From Micromonospora cabrerizensis (lineage in GTDB: Bacteria; Actinomycetota; Actinomycetes; Mycobacteriales; Micromonosporaceae): a DNA stretch of 64,000 nt. The notes beneath the pieces were generated by a model that worked only from the letters and a program-made list of their open reading frames with translations, made no database searches and had not been told where the DNA came from. Positions 8,884 through 19,686 of the stretch are shown here, piece after piece. The stretch lies in contig NZ_JAKKFI010000001.1 of assembly GCF_022230955.1 (NCBI RefSeq), forward strand, positions 33,850-97,849. Reading direction: 5' to 3'. The stretch's first letter is position 1, and the number at the start of each line of letters is the position of its first letter. A program made the position numbers and the translations under genes.

Positions 8884-9234
8884 GTGTTCACACTTGCCCA
8901 GGCCCGGCACCTCGTGGCCACCCTGCAGCCGCGCGTCAACGAGCTGATCCGGGTCCGGGCCGACCTGGCCGAGCTGCGCGCCGACCTGGCCGACCACGGC
9001 GTCAGCGCGCTCGGCGGGCTGGCCGAGGTCAAGGGGCTGGAGGCCCGGCTGCACGCCGTCGTCGACGAGCTGCACCAGCACGACATCCAGGTCAAGGGCA
9101 TCGCCCCGGTCCTGCTCGACTTCCCCGGCGAGCGCGCCGGCCGCGCCGTGCTCTGGTGCTGGCTGGAGGGCGACTCCGACGTGCGCTGGTACCACCGGGC
9201 CGAGTGCGGCTTCGCCGGCCGCCGCCCCCTCTGA
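8884..9234 (+). CDS. DUF2203 family protein
   Basis: 116-aa cytoplasmic protein starting VFTLAQARHLVATLQPRV, with a coiled N-terminal half (RVRADLAELRADLADH) and the conserved C-terminal block KGIAPVLLDFPGERAGR ... LCWLEGDSDVRWYH-like sequence typical of DUF2203. Function unknown. GTG 8884 was chosen over GTG 8866 because it sits 6 nt after a -10-like CATACT and starts on the conserved residues. It converges with the sortase gene over palindrome element A. Confidence 0.8.
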   Translation: MFTLAQARHLVATLQPRVNELIRVRADLAELRADLADHGVSALGGLAEVKGLEARLHAVVDELHQHDIQVKGIAPVLLDFPGERAGRAVLWCWLEGDSDVRWYHRAECGFAGRRPL

Positions 9235-9291
9235 CCCACCCGCCGCAGGCCGTCCGCCGGGCGTCGTGGGCTGGCCCGTGCTGGGGCGCGT

Positions 9292-9366
9292 GATCGACTC
9301 GGGTTCCTGTAAACCGTGGTGTCCGGGTGGGGTGGATACCCCGACTTCCGTGAACCCGAGTTGATC
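9292..9366. repeat. GATC-tipped intergenic palindrome A
   Basis: Arm GATCGACTCGGGTTC (9292-9306) pairs 14/15 with 9352-9366 (the one exception is a G-T pair). A small inner hairpin GGGGT-GGAT-ACCCC lies at 9329-9342. It fills the gap between the convergent DUF2203 and sortase genes and probably acts as a two-way terminator. Confidence 0.75.
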
Positions 9367-9428
9367 GAGCTGTGACGGGGGCTGCGGCCCGCTCGGCCCG
9401 CTCGGCGGCCCGGTGAGCGGCCTGCCGC

Positions 9429-10106
9429 TCACCCGGTTTTGGAGCCCGGCAGCACCGGATCGGGCGCTTCGGTCACCGCGAAAACCACGACGTTGTCCCG
9501 GTAGTGCCCGCTGCGCCGGTCGAAGTCACCTCCGCAGGTGACCAGGCGCAGCTCCGCGCCGGGCGTCGGCCCGTAGACCGCGGCGGTCGGGAACTCGTCC
9601 TTGCGCGCACGGATCGACCCGGTCACCCGGAACGACAGCCGTTGCCCGCCGCGCCACACGTCGACCCGGTCGCCGGGCCGCAGCTCGCCGAGCCGGGCGA
9701 AGACCGCCGGGCCGCGTCGCGAGTCCAGGTGGCCGGCGAGCACGGCGGGGCCGGTGTCGCCGGGGGCCGGGCCGCCCCCGTACCAGCCGGCGGTGTGGAA
9801 GTCGGTCGGCGGGATCAGTGCACCGCCGCGGTCCAGGCCCAGCACCGTGAGCGCGGAGTCGACACCGATGCGCGGTACGCGTACTCGCGTGGGTGGACCC
9901 TGTGGCGTGGGCGCGGCGGCCACCGACGGGCAGTCTGCGGTGCAGCCGGGGTGCCAGATCGCGGCCGGTGGCGCCGGGCCGGTGGTGGCCAGCCCGACCC
10001 CGGTGCCGGCGGCCAGGCAGACCGCCGCGCCTGCCGCGACCAGCCCGACCAGCGGCACCCGGCGGTCGCGGTGCCGCCGGATCGACGGGTCGGGCCCGGT
10101 GGTCAC
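9429..10106 (-). CDS. class F-like sortase (cysteine transpeptidase)
   Basis: 225-aa membrane-anchored enzyme expected to attach surface proteins to the wall or to process them. Seen: one N-terminal transmembrane segment (about residues 17-42), then the sortase barrel with catalytic His126 (LAGHLDS), Cys191 (LVTCGG) and Arg203 (HYRDN). The short length and actinobacterial context suit class F (or E). GTG 10106 overlaps the stop of the preceding DUF4397 gene in a GTGA junction, so the two are translationally coupled and the DUF4397 protein is the obvious substrate candidate. Confidence 0.88.
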   Translation of the reverse strand: MTTGPDPSIRRHRDRRVPLVGLVAAGAAVCLAAGTGVGLATTGPAPPAAIWHPGCTADCPSVAAAPTPQGPPTRVRVPRIGVDSALTVLGLDRGGALIPPTDFHTAGWYGGGPAPGDTGPAVLAGHLDSRRGPAVFARLGELRPGDRVDVWRGGQRLSFRVTGSIRARKDEFPTAAVYGPTPGAELRLVTCGGDFDRRSGHYRDNVVVFAVTEAPDPVLPGSKTG

Positions 10107-10972
10107 CAGGTGGTGCGCCGCCGCCGGCGCCACATCAGCAGGCCCACCACGACGGCCGCCGCGGCCAACCCGCCGGCCACCAGGGGGTACGCCCCGAGCC
10201 CGGTCGTGGCGGTGCCGCCAGCGCCGGTGTCCACCCCGCCCGCGGGAACGACGGTGCCGCCCTCGGCGTCGCGGCGCAGCTCGGCGGTCAGCCCGCCCTG
10301 CTTCGCGTCGAGCACCAGCAGTGAGTAGACGGCACCGCCGACGAGCCGCACCTCGGCGTCGGTGCTCGGCCCACCGGCACCCGTCAGCCGTAGCCGCCAA
10401 CTGCCGGGGTCGACCTGCTGGTAGGCGGTCGTCGTCGCGAACTGCACGCCGTCGGCGATCATCGGCCCGTCGGCGGCGGCCACGTCGAGCACCGGGGTGC
10501 GCACGGAGGCCTGCACGACGCGCACCTTGGCCCGGCCCTGCGTGGGGGCGCTGAGGTCGTCGTTGAGCACCCGCAGCCCGAGATCGGCGTGTCGGCCGAC
10601 GCCGGCCACCGTGTACGCCTCGCCGCTGGTCACCGCGACCTCGGTGGTGAGCACCGGGGGGTCGCTGGCGGGCGCGCCGGCCTCGCGCATCGCCACCGCG
10701 TAGCGCCCGGGTGCGAGTTCCAGGTAGTCGGAGACCACGCCGTAGCCGACCCCGGGGAAGACCCTCGGTTTCGCGGCGTCCGGCGCGGCCAGGTAGACGT
10801 CGACGGCCGGGGTGTCGGGGGAGAGGTGAGCCAGCCGGACGTAGCCGACGGTGTCGGCGCCGGTCGCGGCACCGGCCGGAACCGGGACGCCGGTGGCAGC
10901 CAGGGCGGTGGTGACCAGGAGCGCGCCGGAGCCGGCCAGCAGCCGGCGGGGAAGGGTGCGGAGCGTGTACAT
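10103..10972 (-). CDS. DUF4397 surface protein, membrane-anchored, partner of sortase
   Basis: 289-aa exported protein. Seen: signal peptide (residues 1 to about 33, ending PAGAATGA), DUF4397 repeats with VRLAHLSPDTPAVDVYLA and later VRVVQASVRTPVLDV, then a Gly/Thr spacer, a hydrophobic stretch and a RRRRRTTW tail. The C-terminus resembles a sorting signal, but I find no LPxTG or LAxTG; only ATTGLG sits at the expected place. An excellent GGAGG ribosome binding site precedes ATG 10972. Coupled to the downstream sortase by GTGA overlap. Confidence 0.85.
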   Translation of the reverse strand: MYTLRTLPRRLLAGSGALLVTTALAATGVPVPAGAATGADTVGYVRLAHLSPDTPAVDVYLAAPDAAKPRVFPGVGYGVVSDYLELAPGRYAVAMREAGAPASDPPVLTTEVAVTSGEAYTVAGVGRHADLGLRVLNDDLSAPTQGRAKVRVVQASVRTPVLDVAAADGPMIADGVQFATTTAYQQVDPGSWRLRLTGAGGPSTDAEVRLVGGAVYSLLVLDAKQGGLTAELRRDAEGGTVVPAGGVDTGAGGTATTGLGAYPLVAGGLAAAAVVVGLLMWRRRRRTTW

Positions 10973-11100
10973 GTCGCCTCCGGAAGCACTTTCGGTGAGC
11001 GGGCGGCAACCCAGAGAACAGGGTCCCGCGCACGGGACTGCAACGCAAGTTGCCGACGAGATGTTTCTCGGCGTGTCCTCGCCCGCTGTCGCCCCTCGGC

Positions 11101-11177
11101 GCCGCGCCCGACCCCCGGCGCGTCGCCCTCCGCGCCGCGCCCGACCCCCGGCGCGTCGCCCTCCGCGCCGCGCCCCC
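11101..11177. repeat. 33-bp direct repeat, 2.3 copies
   Basis: Two identical 33-bp units (11101-11133 and 11134-11166) of GC-rich sequence, then an 11-bp partial copy. They lie in the 430-bp gap between the divergent DUF4397 and GT87 genes, just upstream of palindrome B. No gene is supported here. Confidence 0.8.
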
Positions 11178-11182
11178 TCGCA

Positions 11183-11258
11183 GGATCCGCGCAACTTCGG
11201 CGAAACTGCTGCCTCGTTTCGTGTTGAGGCAGCAGTTTCCCCGAACCTGCGCGGATCT
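11183..11258. repeat. GATC-tipped intergenic palindrome B
   Basis: Arms 11183-11215 and 11226-11258 match at 29 of 33 positions; the inner AAACTGCTGCCTC / GAGGCAGCAGTTT part is perfect and the loop is 10 nt. The outer end carries GATCCGCGC. It is the only member of the set between divergent genes. Confidence 0.75.
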
Positions 11259-11390
11259 TGGCTCTTCGCGCGGGGCGCGGGGCGGGCGACGTGTCGCTAC
11301 CCCTCGCGGACGGCCAGGAGGCCGAACAGGTCGAGGGCAGAGGTGCCGACGTCTGTCACTACGGGGCCGCCGCGGACGGCAGCGCTCGCC

Positions 11391-11396
11391 TATCCT
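11391..11396 (+). promoter_or_regulatory. -10 box (TATCCT) of a leaderless promoter
   Basis: TATCCT lies 6 nt before ATG 11403 with no ribosome binding site between, so the GT87 mRNA probably starts at its start codon. Confidence 0.55.
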
Positions 11397-11402
11397 CGAT
11401 CG

Positions 11403-13004
11403 ATGCGGGATCGCCGGGTGGCGCTGGTGTGGGCGGCCTTCGTCGTCGTCGCGCTGGTGTCCTGTGCGCTCGTGCTGCGGCGCGATGACCGCCTCTCGGA
11501 CCTGCACATCTACTACGGCGCACTGTCCGATCTGCACGCCGGTCGCCCGCTGTACGGGTTCGTGGCGGCCAACGGCGGTCCGTTCACGTACCCGCCGTTC
11601 GCCGCGCTCGTGCTGGCCCCGATCACGGCCGTGAGTGAGGGCGTACTCCAGGGGATCTGGCTGGTGGCGACGTGCGCGGCGGTCGTCGCCATCGCCGGGG
11701 CGGTCGGCGTCGCGCTGACCACCCGGCGGTCCCGGCGGCCGCTCGTGGTGGCGGTGGCCGCCACGGCGCTGATGCTCTCCGCGCCGGTGCAGAGCAATCT
11801 GCGCTTCGGTCAGGTCAGCATCTTCATCGTGCTGATGGCCCTGCTCGACGGGATGGGTGTCGTCCCGCCCCGGCTGCGCGGGGTGTTGGTGGGGGTCGCC
11901 GCGGCGATCAAGTTGACCCCGCTGCTGTTCGTGGTCTACTTCCTCGCCACGGGCCGCTACCGTGACGCCGGCCGCACGGTGGCGACGTTCCTGGCCTGCG
12001 CGGCTCTCGCCGCGGTGGTGTTGCCGGGGGAGAGCTGGACGTACTGGACCGAGGCCGTGCGGCAGACCTCGCGGATCGGCAACCTCGCCTCACTGGGCAA
12101 TCAGTCCCTGCACGGGATGTTGCTGCGCGTCGGCGTCGACGAGGCGATGTTGCCCCTGCTCTGGGCCGGTCTGGTGGCACTCGTGTGCGCGGCGGCGCTG
12201 CTGCGGGCCCGACAGTTGACGGTGCGGGGCCGCCCGGGGCACGCGGCCGTGCTGGTCGGCTGCGCCACCGTCGCCGCGTCCCCGGTGTCCTGGACGCACC
12301 ACCAGGTGTGGCCGGTGCTCGCCGCGATGCTGCTGATCGGCGCGTCCGGCGTCGCCCAGCGCGCCGCCGGCGTGGCGCTGCTCGCCGCCATGGTCGTCTC
12401 GTTGGGCGCGGTCCTCGGCCCGGTGTCGACACGGCCGGGCGTGCAGTTCCTCTTCGAGAACGCCCGCGCGGTCGGGGTGTGCCTGCTGTGCCTGGTCGGC
12501 TTCGGCGGCGTCGCGGTCGCCGCCACCCGAACGGCTCGCAGGCCGGCCGGCGCGCGGGGTTGGCTGCGGGTGGGCGTCACCGCCACGGTGGCGGTCGCGT
12601 TCTTCGCCGTGCAGCCGCTGCCCGCCGGAGCGGACCCCACCTTCAAGGCGTACGCCCTCGACGACGTGGTCAACCCGCGATACTTCTTCGTCTGCCGTGG
12701 CCCGGCCGAGTGCGCCGCCTACGGCACCGACGCGCCGGTCACCTTCGGCACCCGCGCCGAGAAGACGAAGGTACGGGTCAACGGCGTGGTCTCCCCGCAG
12801 GTGACCCGCCTGGAGTACTACTCCGCGCCCGGCGGGGCGCCCCGGGCCATCCCGCTGCTCGACGCGTACCCGGGTAGCCGGACGTTCTCGTTCCGCTCGG
12901 CGCACATGGCACAGGGGCGGCTCGTCGCGTACGCCTCGGACGGCCAGCCGATCGCCAGCTACGACGAGGAACTGGCCGCCGCCCTCCGTACGACCACCCG
13001 GTAG
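11403..13004 (+). CDS. GT87/DUF2029 polyprenol-sugar-dependent mannosyltransferase-like membrane protein with C-terminal extracytoplasmic domain
   Basis: 533 aa. Seen: many transmembrane helices through about residue 410, with an early loop containing SDLHIYYGALSDLHAGRPLYGF and PFTYPPFAAL, the usual acidic first-loop region of GT87 enzymes that transfer mannose from polyprenyl phosphate. After the last helix there is a roughly 120-residue soluble tail (from ADPTFKAYALDDVVNPRYFF) not normal for the family. Start chosen at ATG 11403, just after a leaderless -10 box; an open frame upstream is non-coding in character. Family reminiscent of Rv2181, which acts in lipoarabinomannan synthesis. Confidence 0.85.
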   Translation: MRDRRVALVWAAFVVVALVSCALVLRRDDRLSDLHIYYGALSDLHAGRPLYGFVAANGGPFTYPPFAALVLAPITAVSEGVLQGIWLVATCAAVVAIAGAVGVALTTRRSRRPLVVAVAATALMLSAPVQSNLRFGQVSIFIVLMALLDGMGVVPPRLRGVLVGVAAAIKLTPLLFVVYFLATGRYRDAGRTVATFLACAALAAVVLPGESWTYWTEAVRQTSRIGNLASLGNQSLHGMLLRVGVDEAMLPLLWAGLVALVCAAALLRARQLTVRGRPGHAAVLVGCATVAASPVSWTHHQVWPVLAAMLLIGASGVAQRAAGVALLAAMVVSLGAVLGPVSTRPGVQFLFENARAVGVCLLCLVGFGGVAVAATRTARRPAGARGWLRVGVTATVAVAFFAVQPLPAGADPTFKAYALDDVVNPRYFFVCRGPAECAAYGTDAPVTFGTRAEKTKVRVNGVVSPQVTRLEYYSAPGGAPRAIPLLDAYPGSRTFSFRSAHMAQGRLVAYASDGQPIASYDEELAAALRTTTR

Positions 13005-13031
13005 GTGAGCGGGGGAGGGCGGCGGGTCAGC

Positions 13032-13706
13032 TCAGCGGGTCGCGGCGGCCAGGGCGGTGCGCAGCTTGTCGGCGTCACCCGGTGCGGGGTGCTCCCAGTC
13101 GGTCGGGCTGGCGGAGTAGAGCGTGCCGTACGCCGGGGTGTCCGGCTGGTAGCGCCACCCCTCGGCCAACGGGCCGACGTCCACCGCGTCGTAGCCGATC
13201 CGGTCCAGGAAGGCGGTCACCTCGGCCTTCGCGGCGTCGTCGTCGCCCGCGATGGCGAGGGCGCTGCGGTCGGCCGCGCCGGACGGGCGGGGGAGCGCGG
13301 CAAGGCCCTTGTAGTAGATGTTGTTGAAGACCTTGACCACCCGCGAGTCCGGCAGGTGCCGCTGGAGCAGTTCACTGCTGGTGGTCTCGCCGGAGTCCAG
13401 CTCGGGGAAGGTCCCGTCGCGCTGCGGGTAGTAGTTGTTGGTGTCGATGACGACCTTGCCGGCCAGTGGCTCGACGGGCACCGCGCGGTACGCCTTCAGC
13501 GGCACGGTGACCACCACCAGGTCCCCGACCTGCGCCGCGTCCTGCGCCGTGCCGGCACTCGCGTGCTCGCCCAGCTCGTCGGCGAGGTCCTTCAGCGTCT
13601 CGGGGCCCCGCGAGTTGCTCAGCACCACGTCGTAGCCGGCGTCCACCGCCAGCCGGGCCAGGGTGCCGCCGATGTTGCCACTGCCGATCAGTCCCACAGT
13701 TGTCAT
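13032..13706 (-). CDS. NADPH:F420 oxidoreductase-like / NAD(P)-binding protein
   Basis: 224-aa Rossmann protein of the COG2085 type. Seen: MTTVGLIGSGNIGGTLARLAVDAG at the N-terminus, SNSRGPETL matching the 2'-phosphate-recognising loop, and VVIDTNNYYPQRDG in the middle. Relatives transfer hydride between NADPH and F420; others use unknown substrates, so the partner is uncertain. Start at ATG 13706 because upstream in-frame residues are basic low-complexity. It is divergent from the truncated GNAT gene and converges with GT87 only 27 bp away, without an obvious terminator. Confidence 0.85.
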   Translation of the reverse strand: MTTVGLIGSGNIGGTLARLAVDAGYDVVLSNSRGPETLKDLADELGEHASAGTAQDAAQVGDLVVVTVPLKAYRAVPVEPLAGKVVIDTNNYYPQRDGTFPELDSGETTSSELLQRHLPDSRVVKVFNNIYYKGLAALPRPSGAADRSALAIAGDDDAAKAEVTAFLDRIGYDAVDVGPLAEGWRYQPDTPAYGTLYSASPTDWEHPAPGDADKLRTALAAATR

Positions 13707-13803
13707 GTTCGTTCCCAACTCCGTCCACCCACGACCCATTCCCGACCGAGGTGGTGGGTTATTCCGGTTACCCGGAGTCGACCGGCTGCGCAGACTGCCG
13801 GGA

Positions 13804-13966
13804 ATGCGCTGTCTCGTCGAGGACCTCGCGACCTTCGCCGTCACGGCGGGTGTCTGGCTGCGCCGCGAGCCCGTCCTGCACAACGTACTGCTCACACGTG
13901 TCGCCGACCGGGTCTCCGCGGACGTGCCACTCTCCGGTGACGGGCGGTCGCCGCGTCCGCAGAGGT
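13804..13966 (+). pseudogene. truncated GNAT acetyltransferase N-terminus
   Basis: The frame from ATG 13804 reads as the start of a GNAT protein (DLATFAVTAGVWLRREPVLHNVLLTRVADRV, about 45 residues) and then loses all resemblance near 13945. The sequence runs straight into palindrome C (13967) and on into glutathione peroxidase. A leaderless-type -10 (CAGACT, 13791-13796) sits 7 nt before the ATG, so this was once a real gene start. The downstream four-fifths of the gene are missing. Identification is from the pattern of similar actinobacterial GNATs I know, not from a search. Confidence 0.55.
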
Positions 13967-14024
13967 GTGATCAAGAGGTTTGTGTCGGGAACGGGCGCCG
14001 GGCTGACGCGAACCTCTTGATCAC
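13967..14024. repeat. GATC-tipped intergenic palindrome C
   Basis: Arms 13967-13986 and 14005-14024 match at 18 of 20, both exceptions being G-T pairs; the core is GTGATCAAGAGGTT. Nearly the same arm occurs in element D 5.6 kb away. It separates the GNAT remnant from the 3' end of glutathione peroxidase. Confidence 0.8.
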
Positions 14025-14029
14025 CGCTC

Positions 14030-14518
14030 TCAGGCGGGGAGGGCCTTGTCGATCGCTGCCTGGAGGTCGGCGGAGTCGGGGGTGACCGTGGGGGCGAAGC
14101 GGGCGGCGACCGTGCCGTCCGGGGCCACCAGGAACTTCTCGAAGTTCCACCGGACGTCCCCGGTGTGCCCGTCGGCGTCCGGGGTGTCCACCAGCGCGGC
14201 GTAGAGCGGGTGCCGGTCGGGGCCGTTGACGTCGACCTTCTCGGTCAGCGGGAAGGTCACCCCGTAGTTGACCTGGCAGAAGTCGCTGATCTCGGCGGCG
14301 CTGCCGGGCTCCTGCCCGGCGAACTGGTTGCACGGCACGCCGAGCACCACGAGGCCACGGTCGGCGTAGGTGTCCGCGAGCGTCTGGAGGCCGGCGTACT
14401 GCGGGGTGAGGCCGCAGCGGGAGGCCACGTTGACGACCAGCAACGCCTTGCCGCGGTAGCGGGCCAGGTCGGCGGGCCCGCCGTTGAGGGCGTCGATCGG
14501 GATGTCGAAGACGGTCAT
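14030..14518 (-). CDS. glutathione peroxidase-family (thiol) peroxidase
   Basis: 162-aa cytoplasmic peroxidase. Seen: NVASRCGLTPQY with peroxidatic Cys35, the GVPCNQFAGQEPG block (conserved Gln) and RWNFEKFLV (conserved Trp/Asn/Phe). The active residue is Cys rather than selenocysteine; actinomycetes lack glutathione, so a thioredoxin- or mycothiol-linked reductant is likely. Full length for the family. The gene begins about 170 bp from the divergent chitinase gene. Confidence 0.93.
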   Translation of the reverse strand: MTVFDIPIDALNGGPADLARYRGKALLVVNVASRCGLTPQYAGLQTLADTYADRGLVVLGVPCNQFAGQEPGSAAEISDFCQVNYGVTFPLTEKVDVNGPDRHPLYAALVDTPDADGHTGDVRWNFEKFLVAPDGTVAARFAPTVTPDSADLQAAIDKALPA

Positions 14519-14650
14519 GGGCCGAGGCTACGCGCCGGCCGGGCACCGACCCCTGGTGGGCGCAGCGTACGCACTCCGTGCACCAGGAGAAATCGAAACA
14601 TGGACATCTTGACGAACTGATGACGCCGTGAGTACCGTCTCACCATCTCT

Positions 14651-14667
14651 TTTGGAAAGTTTCCTAA
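14651..14667. promoter_or_regulatory. candidate operator upstream of the chitinase gene
   Basis: 17-bp dyad TTTGGAAAGTTTCCTAA (one mismatched pair) located 19 bases before the chitinase ATG and immediately before its CGGGAGA ribosome binding site. From memory, similar GGAAA-N-TTTCC palindromes precede secreted glycoside hydrolase genes in related genera. It does not resemble a DasR dre site. Confidence 0.5.
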
Positions 14668-14685
14668 CAGTTCGGGAGACGCCTC

Positions 14686-16311
<1,626 letters not shown>

Positions 16312-16337
16312 GCCGACGGCCGACGCGTCACCCACAC

Positions 16338-16370
16338 GGCGGGGAGGGGCCCGCACCGTCCCTCCCCGCC
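16338..16370 (+). terminator. terminator after chitinase
   Basis: Perfect 11-bp stem GGCGGGGAGGG / CCCTCCCCGCC, 27 bp after the stop codon; no T-run. Confidence 0.75.
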
Positions 16371-16380
16371 CGTGACACCA

Positions 16381-16413
16381 CGACCCGGCCGGCGCCCAGC
16401 GTCGGCCGGGTCG
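16381..16413. terminator. second GC-rich hairpin after chitinase
   Basis: Perfect 11-bp stem CGACCCGGCCG / CGGCCGGGTCG directly after the first hairpin, followed by CCGTCGTTGG. Probably a backup terminator insulating the lipoprotein gene. Confidence 0.7.
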
Positions 16414-16498
16414 CCGTCGTTGGGCTGGCCCAGCTCGATGTGGCAGACTCGCGGCTCGGCACGTCTCGATCTCGATGGCACCGGCGACGGAGGTGGTC

Positions 16499-17032
16499 AT
16501 GCGTCCGACCCACCGCAGGCTGGCGGCAACCGCCGCCGGGCTGGTGCTGCTGCCGGTCGCCCTGGTCGGCTGCGGGATCGGCGGCGACGACGACACCAAG
16601 GACGAGCCCACGCCCAAGCCCGCGCGGGCCCCCGCCGAGGAGGCCGCCGCCCGCTCCCGCGAGCGCGTGCAGGCGTACCTCGACGCGATGACCGCGAAGG
16701 ACGTCGCCGCCGGCCGGAGCCAGCTCTGCGCACTCCTGCACGACGGCTTCGACCTGGGTGCCACCGGCCCCAACGGTGACTTCGCCGACCACTTCCAGGT
16801 GCCCGAGACGGCCATCACCGACATCCGGTCCGGCCCACTGGGCCAGGAGGTCAGCGTCTCGGTCTCGGTCACCGCCGGCAAGAGCACCGTCACCCGGGCG
16901 CTGGTGTTCACCGTGACGCGCGACGGCAGCGACTGGTGCATCGCCGCGGAGGCGCCCGCCGGCCCGCCGCCGGCCGGCTCGTCGAGTGCCGGCCCACCCC
17001 CGACCGGCGTCGCCCCGACCCGCGCGTCCTGA
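16499..17032 (+). CDS. putative secreted lipoprotein
   Basis: 177 aa. Seen: lipoprotein signal with lipobox LVGC (lipidated Cys25), an Asp/Lys/Pro-rich spacer, a compact domain of about 100 residues (AYLDAMTAKDVAAGRSQLCALLHDGFD ... VSVSVTAGKSTVTRALVFTV) resembling an NTF2-like/DUF4878 fold with one Cys pair, and a Pro/Ser tail. GGAGG lies 6 nt before ATG 16499, which decides against ATG 16475. Function unknown; the fold is my inference from the helix-strand order. Confidence 0.75.
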   Translation: MRPTHRRLAATAAGLVLLPVALVGCGIGGDDDTKDEPTPKPARAPAEEAAARSRERVQAYLDAMTAKDVAAGRSQLCALLHDGFDLGATGPNGDFADHFQVPETAITDIRSGPLGQEVSVSVSVTAGKSTVTRALVFTVTRDGSDWCIAAEAPAGPPPAGSSSAGPPPTGVAPTRAS

Positions 17033-18526
<1,494 letters not shown>

Positions 18527-18564
18527 GCTTGCGAGCCCCGCAGTCGGCAGCCGAAAGGACGACA

Positions 18565-19599
18565 GTGGCTGATCTTTTTGTGGACCTGCGTTCCGACACG
18601 GTGACCCGGCCCACCGCCGGGATGCGGGAGGCGATGGCCACCGCCGAGGTCGGTGACGACGTCTACGGCGAGGACCCGACCGTCAACGCGCTGGAGGCCG
18701 AGGTCGCCGCGTTGTTCGGGCACGAGGCGGCGCTGTTCGCCCCGAGCGGGTCGATGGCCAACCAGATCGCCCTGCAACTGCTGGTGTCGCCCGGCGACGA
18801 GCTGCTCTGCGACGCGGACGCGCACGTGGTCACGTACGAGATCGGTGCCGCGGCCGCGTACGGCGGGATCTCCTCGCGGACCTGGCCTGCGGTCGGCGCG
18901 AACATCGACCCGGAGGCGGTGGCCGGGATGATCCGGCCGGACGGCTACTTCGCCGTTCCCACCCGTGCGATCGCCGTCGAGCAGACCCACAACCGGGGCG
19001 GTGGCGGGGTGATTCCGCTGGCCACCCTGCGGGATCTGCGGGGGGTTGCCGACGAGGCGGGTGTCGCGCTGCACTGCGACGGCGCCCGGATCTGGCACGC
19101 GCACGTCGCGGACGGGGTGCCCCTGATCGAGTACGGCCGGCTCTTCGACACGCTGTCGGTGTGCCTCTCCAAGGGCCTCGGCGCGCCGGTCGGCTCACTG
19201 GTGGTGGGCAGTGCGGACAAGATCGAGCGAGCGCGGATGATCCGTAAGCGGATGGGCGGCGGTATGCGTCAGGCCGGCATCCTCGCCGCGGCCGGCCGGT
19301 ACGCGCTCGCGCACCACGTCGACCGGCTGGCCGACGACCACGCCAGGGCCGCCCGGCTCGCCGAGGCGGTCGCGCCGTTCGGCGTGCTGGCCACCACGGC
19401 CCGCACCAACCTGGTGGCACTGGATCTGACCAAGCACGCGGTGGACGCGCGTACCCTGGCCGCCGCCGCGCGGGCCGAGGGCGTACTCATCTCGGTGCTC
19501 GGCCCCCGCAGCGCCCGCCTGGTCACGCACCTGGGCCTCGACGACGCGGCCATCGACCGCGCGGTCGCGGCCCTGCCCCGCGTCCTCGCCGCGTCCTGA
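18565..19599 (+). CDS. PLP-dependent threonine aldolase family enzyme
   Basis: 344-aa fold-type I PLP enzyme (beta-eliminating lyase/threonine aldolase group, GntG-like). Seen: [18 protein letters not shown] at the N-terminus, [23 protein letters not shown] for PLP phosphate, [18 protein letters not shown] and the Schiff-base lysine Lys203 in CLSKGLGAP. Probably cleaves L-threonine or L-allo-threonine to glycine and acetaldehyde, though some relatives act on other beta-hydroxy amino acids. GTG 18565 has an AAAGGA ribosome binding site. It lies 38 bp after aroG, probably co-transcribed. Confidence 0.9.
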   Translation: MADLFVDLRSDTVTRPTAGMREAMATAEVGDDVYGEDPTVNALEAEVAALFGHEAALFAPSGSMANQIALQLLVSPGDELLCDADAHVVTYEIGAAAAYGGISSRTWPAVGANIDPEAVAGMIRPDGYFAVPTRAIAVEQTHNRGGGGVIPLATLRDLRGVADEAGVALHCDGARIWHAHVADGVPLIEYGRLFDTLSVCLSKGLGAPVGSLVVGSADKIERARMIRKRMGGGMRQAGILAAAGRYALAHHVDRLADDHARAARLAEAVAPFGVLATTARTNLVALDLTKHAVDARTLAAAARAEGVLISVLGPRSARLVTHLGLDDAAIDRAVAALPRVLAAS

Positions 19600-19626
19600 C
19601 CTCCGGCCGGCGCCCTTCCACGGCCT

Positions 19627-19686
19627 GGTGATCAAGAGCTTTGCGTCAGATTCCGGTCTCCGGATGACGCAAACCTCTTGATCACC
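19627..19686. repeat. GATC-tipped intergenic palindrome D
   Basis: Arms 19627-19648 and 19665-19686 match at 21 of 22; the shared arm is GGTGATCAAGAG(C/G)TTTGCGTC, almost the arm of element C. It fills the gap between the convergent aldolase and endonuclease IV genes and contains the nfo stop codon (19682-19684). Confidence 0.85.

Noticed and set aside
10851..11402. N-terminal extension of the GT87 protein
   Set aside because: Runs through the 33-bp repeats and palindrome B; the leaderless ATG 11403 fits the membrane protein start.
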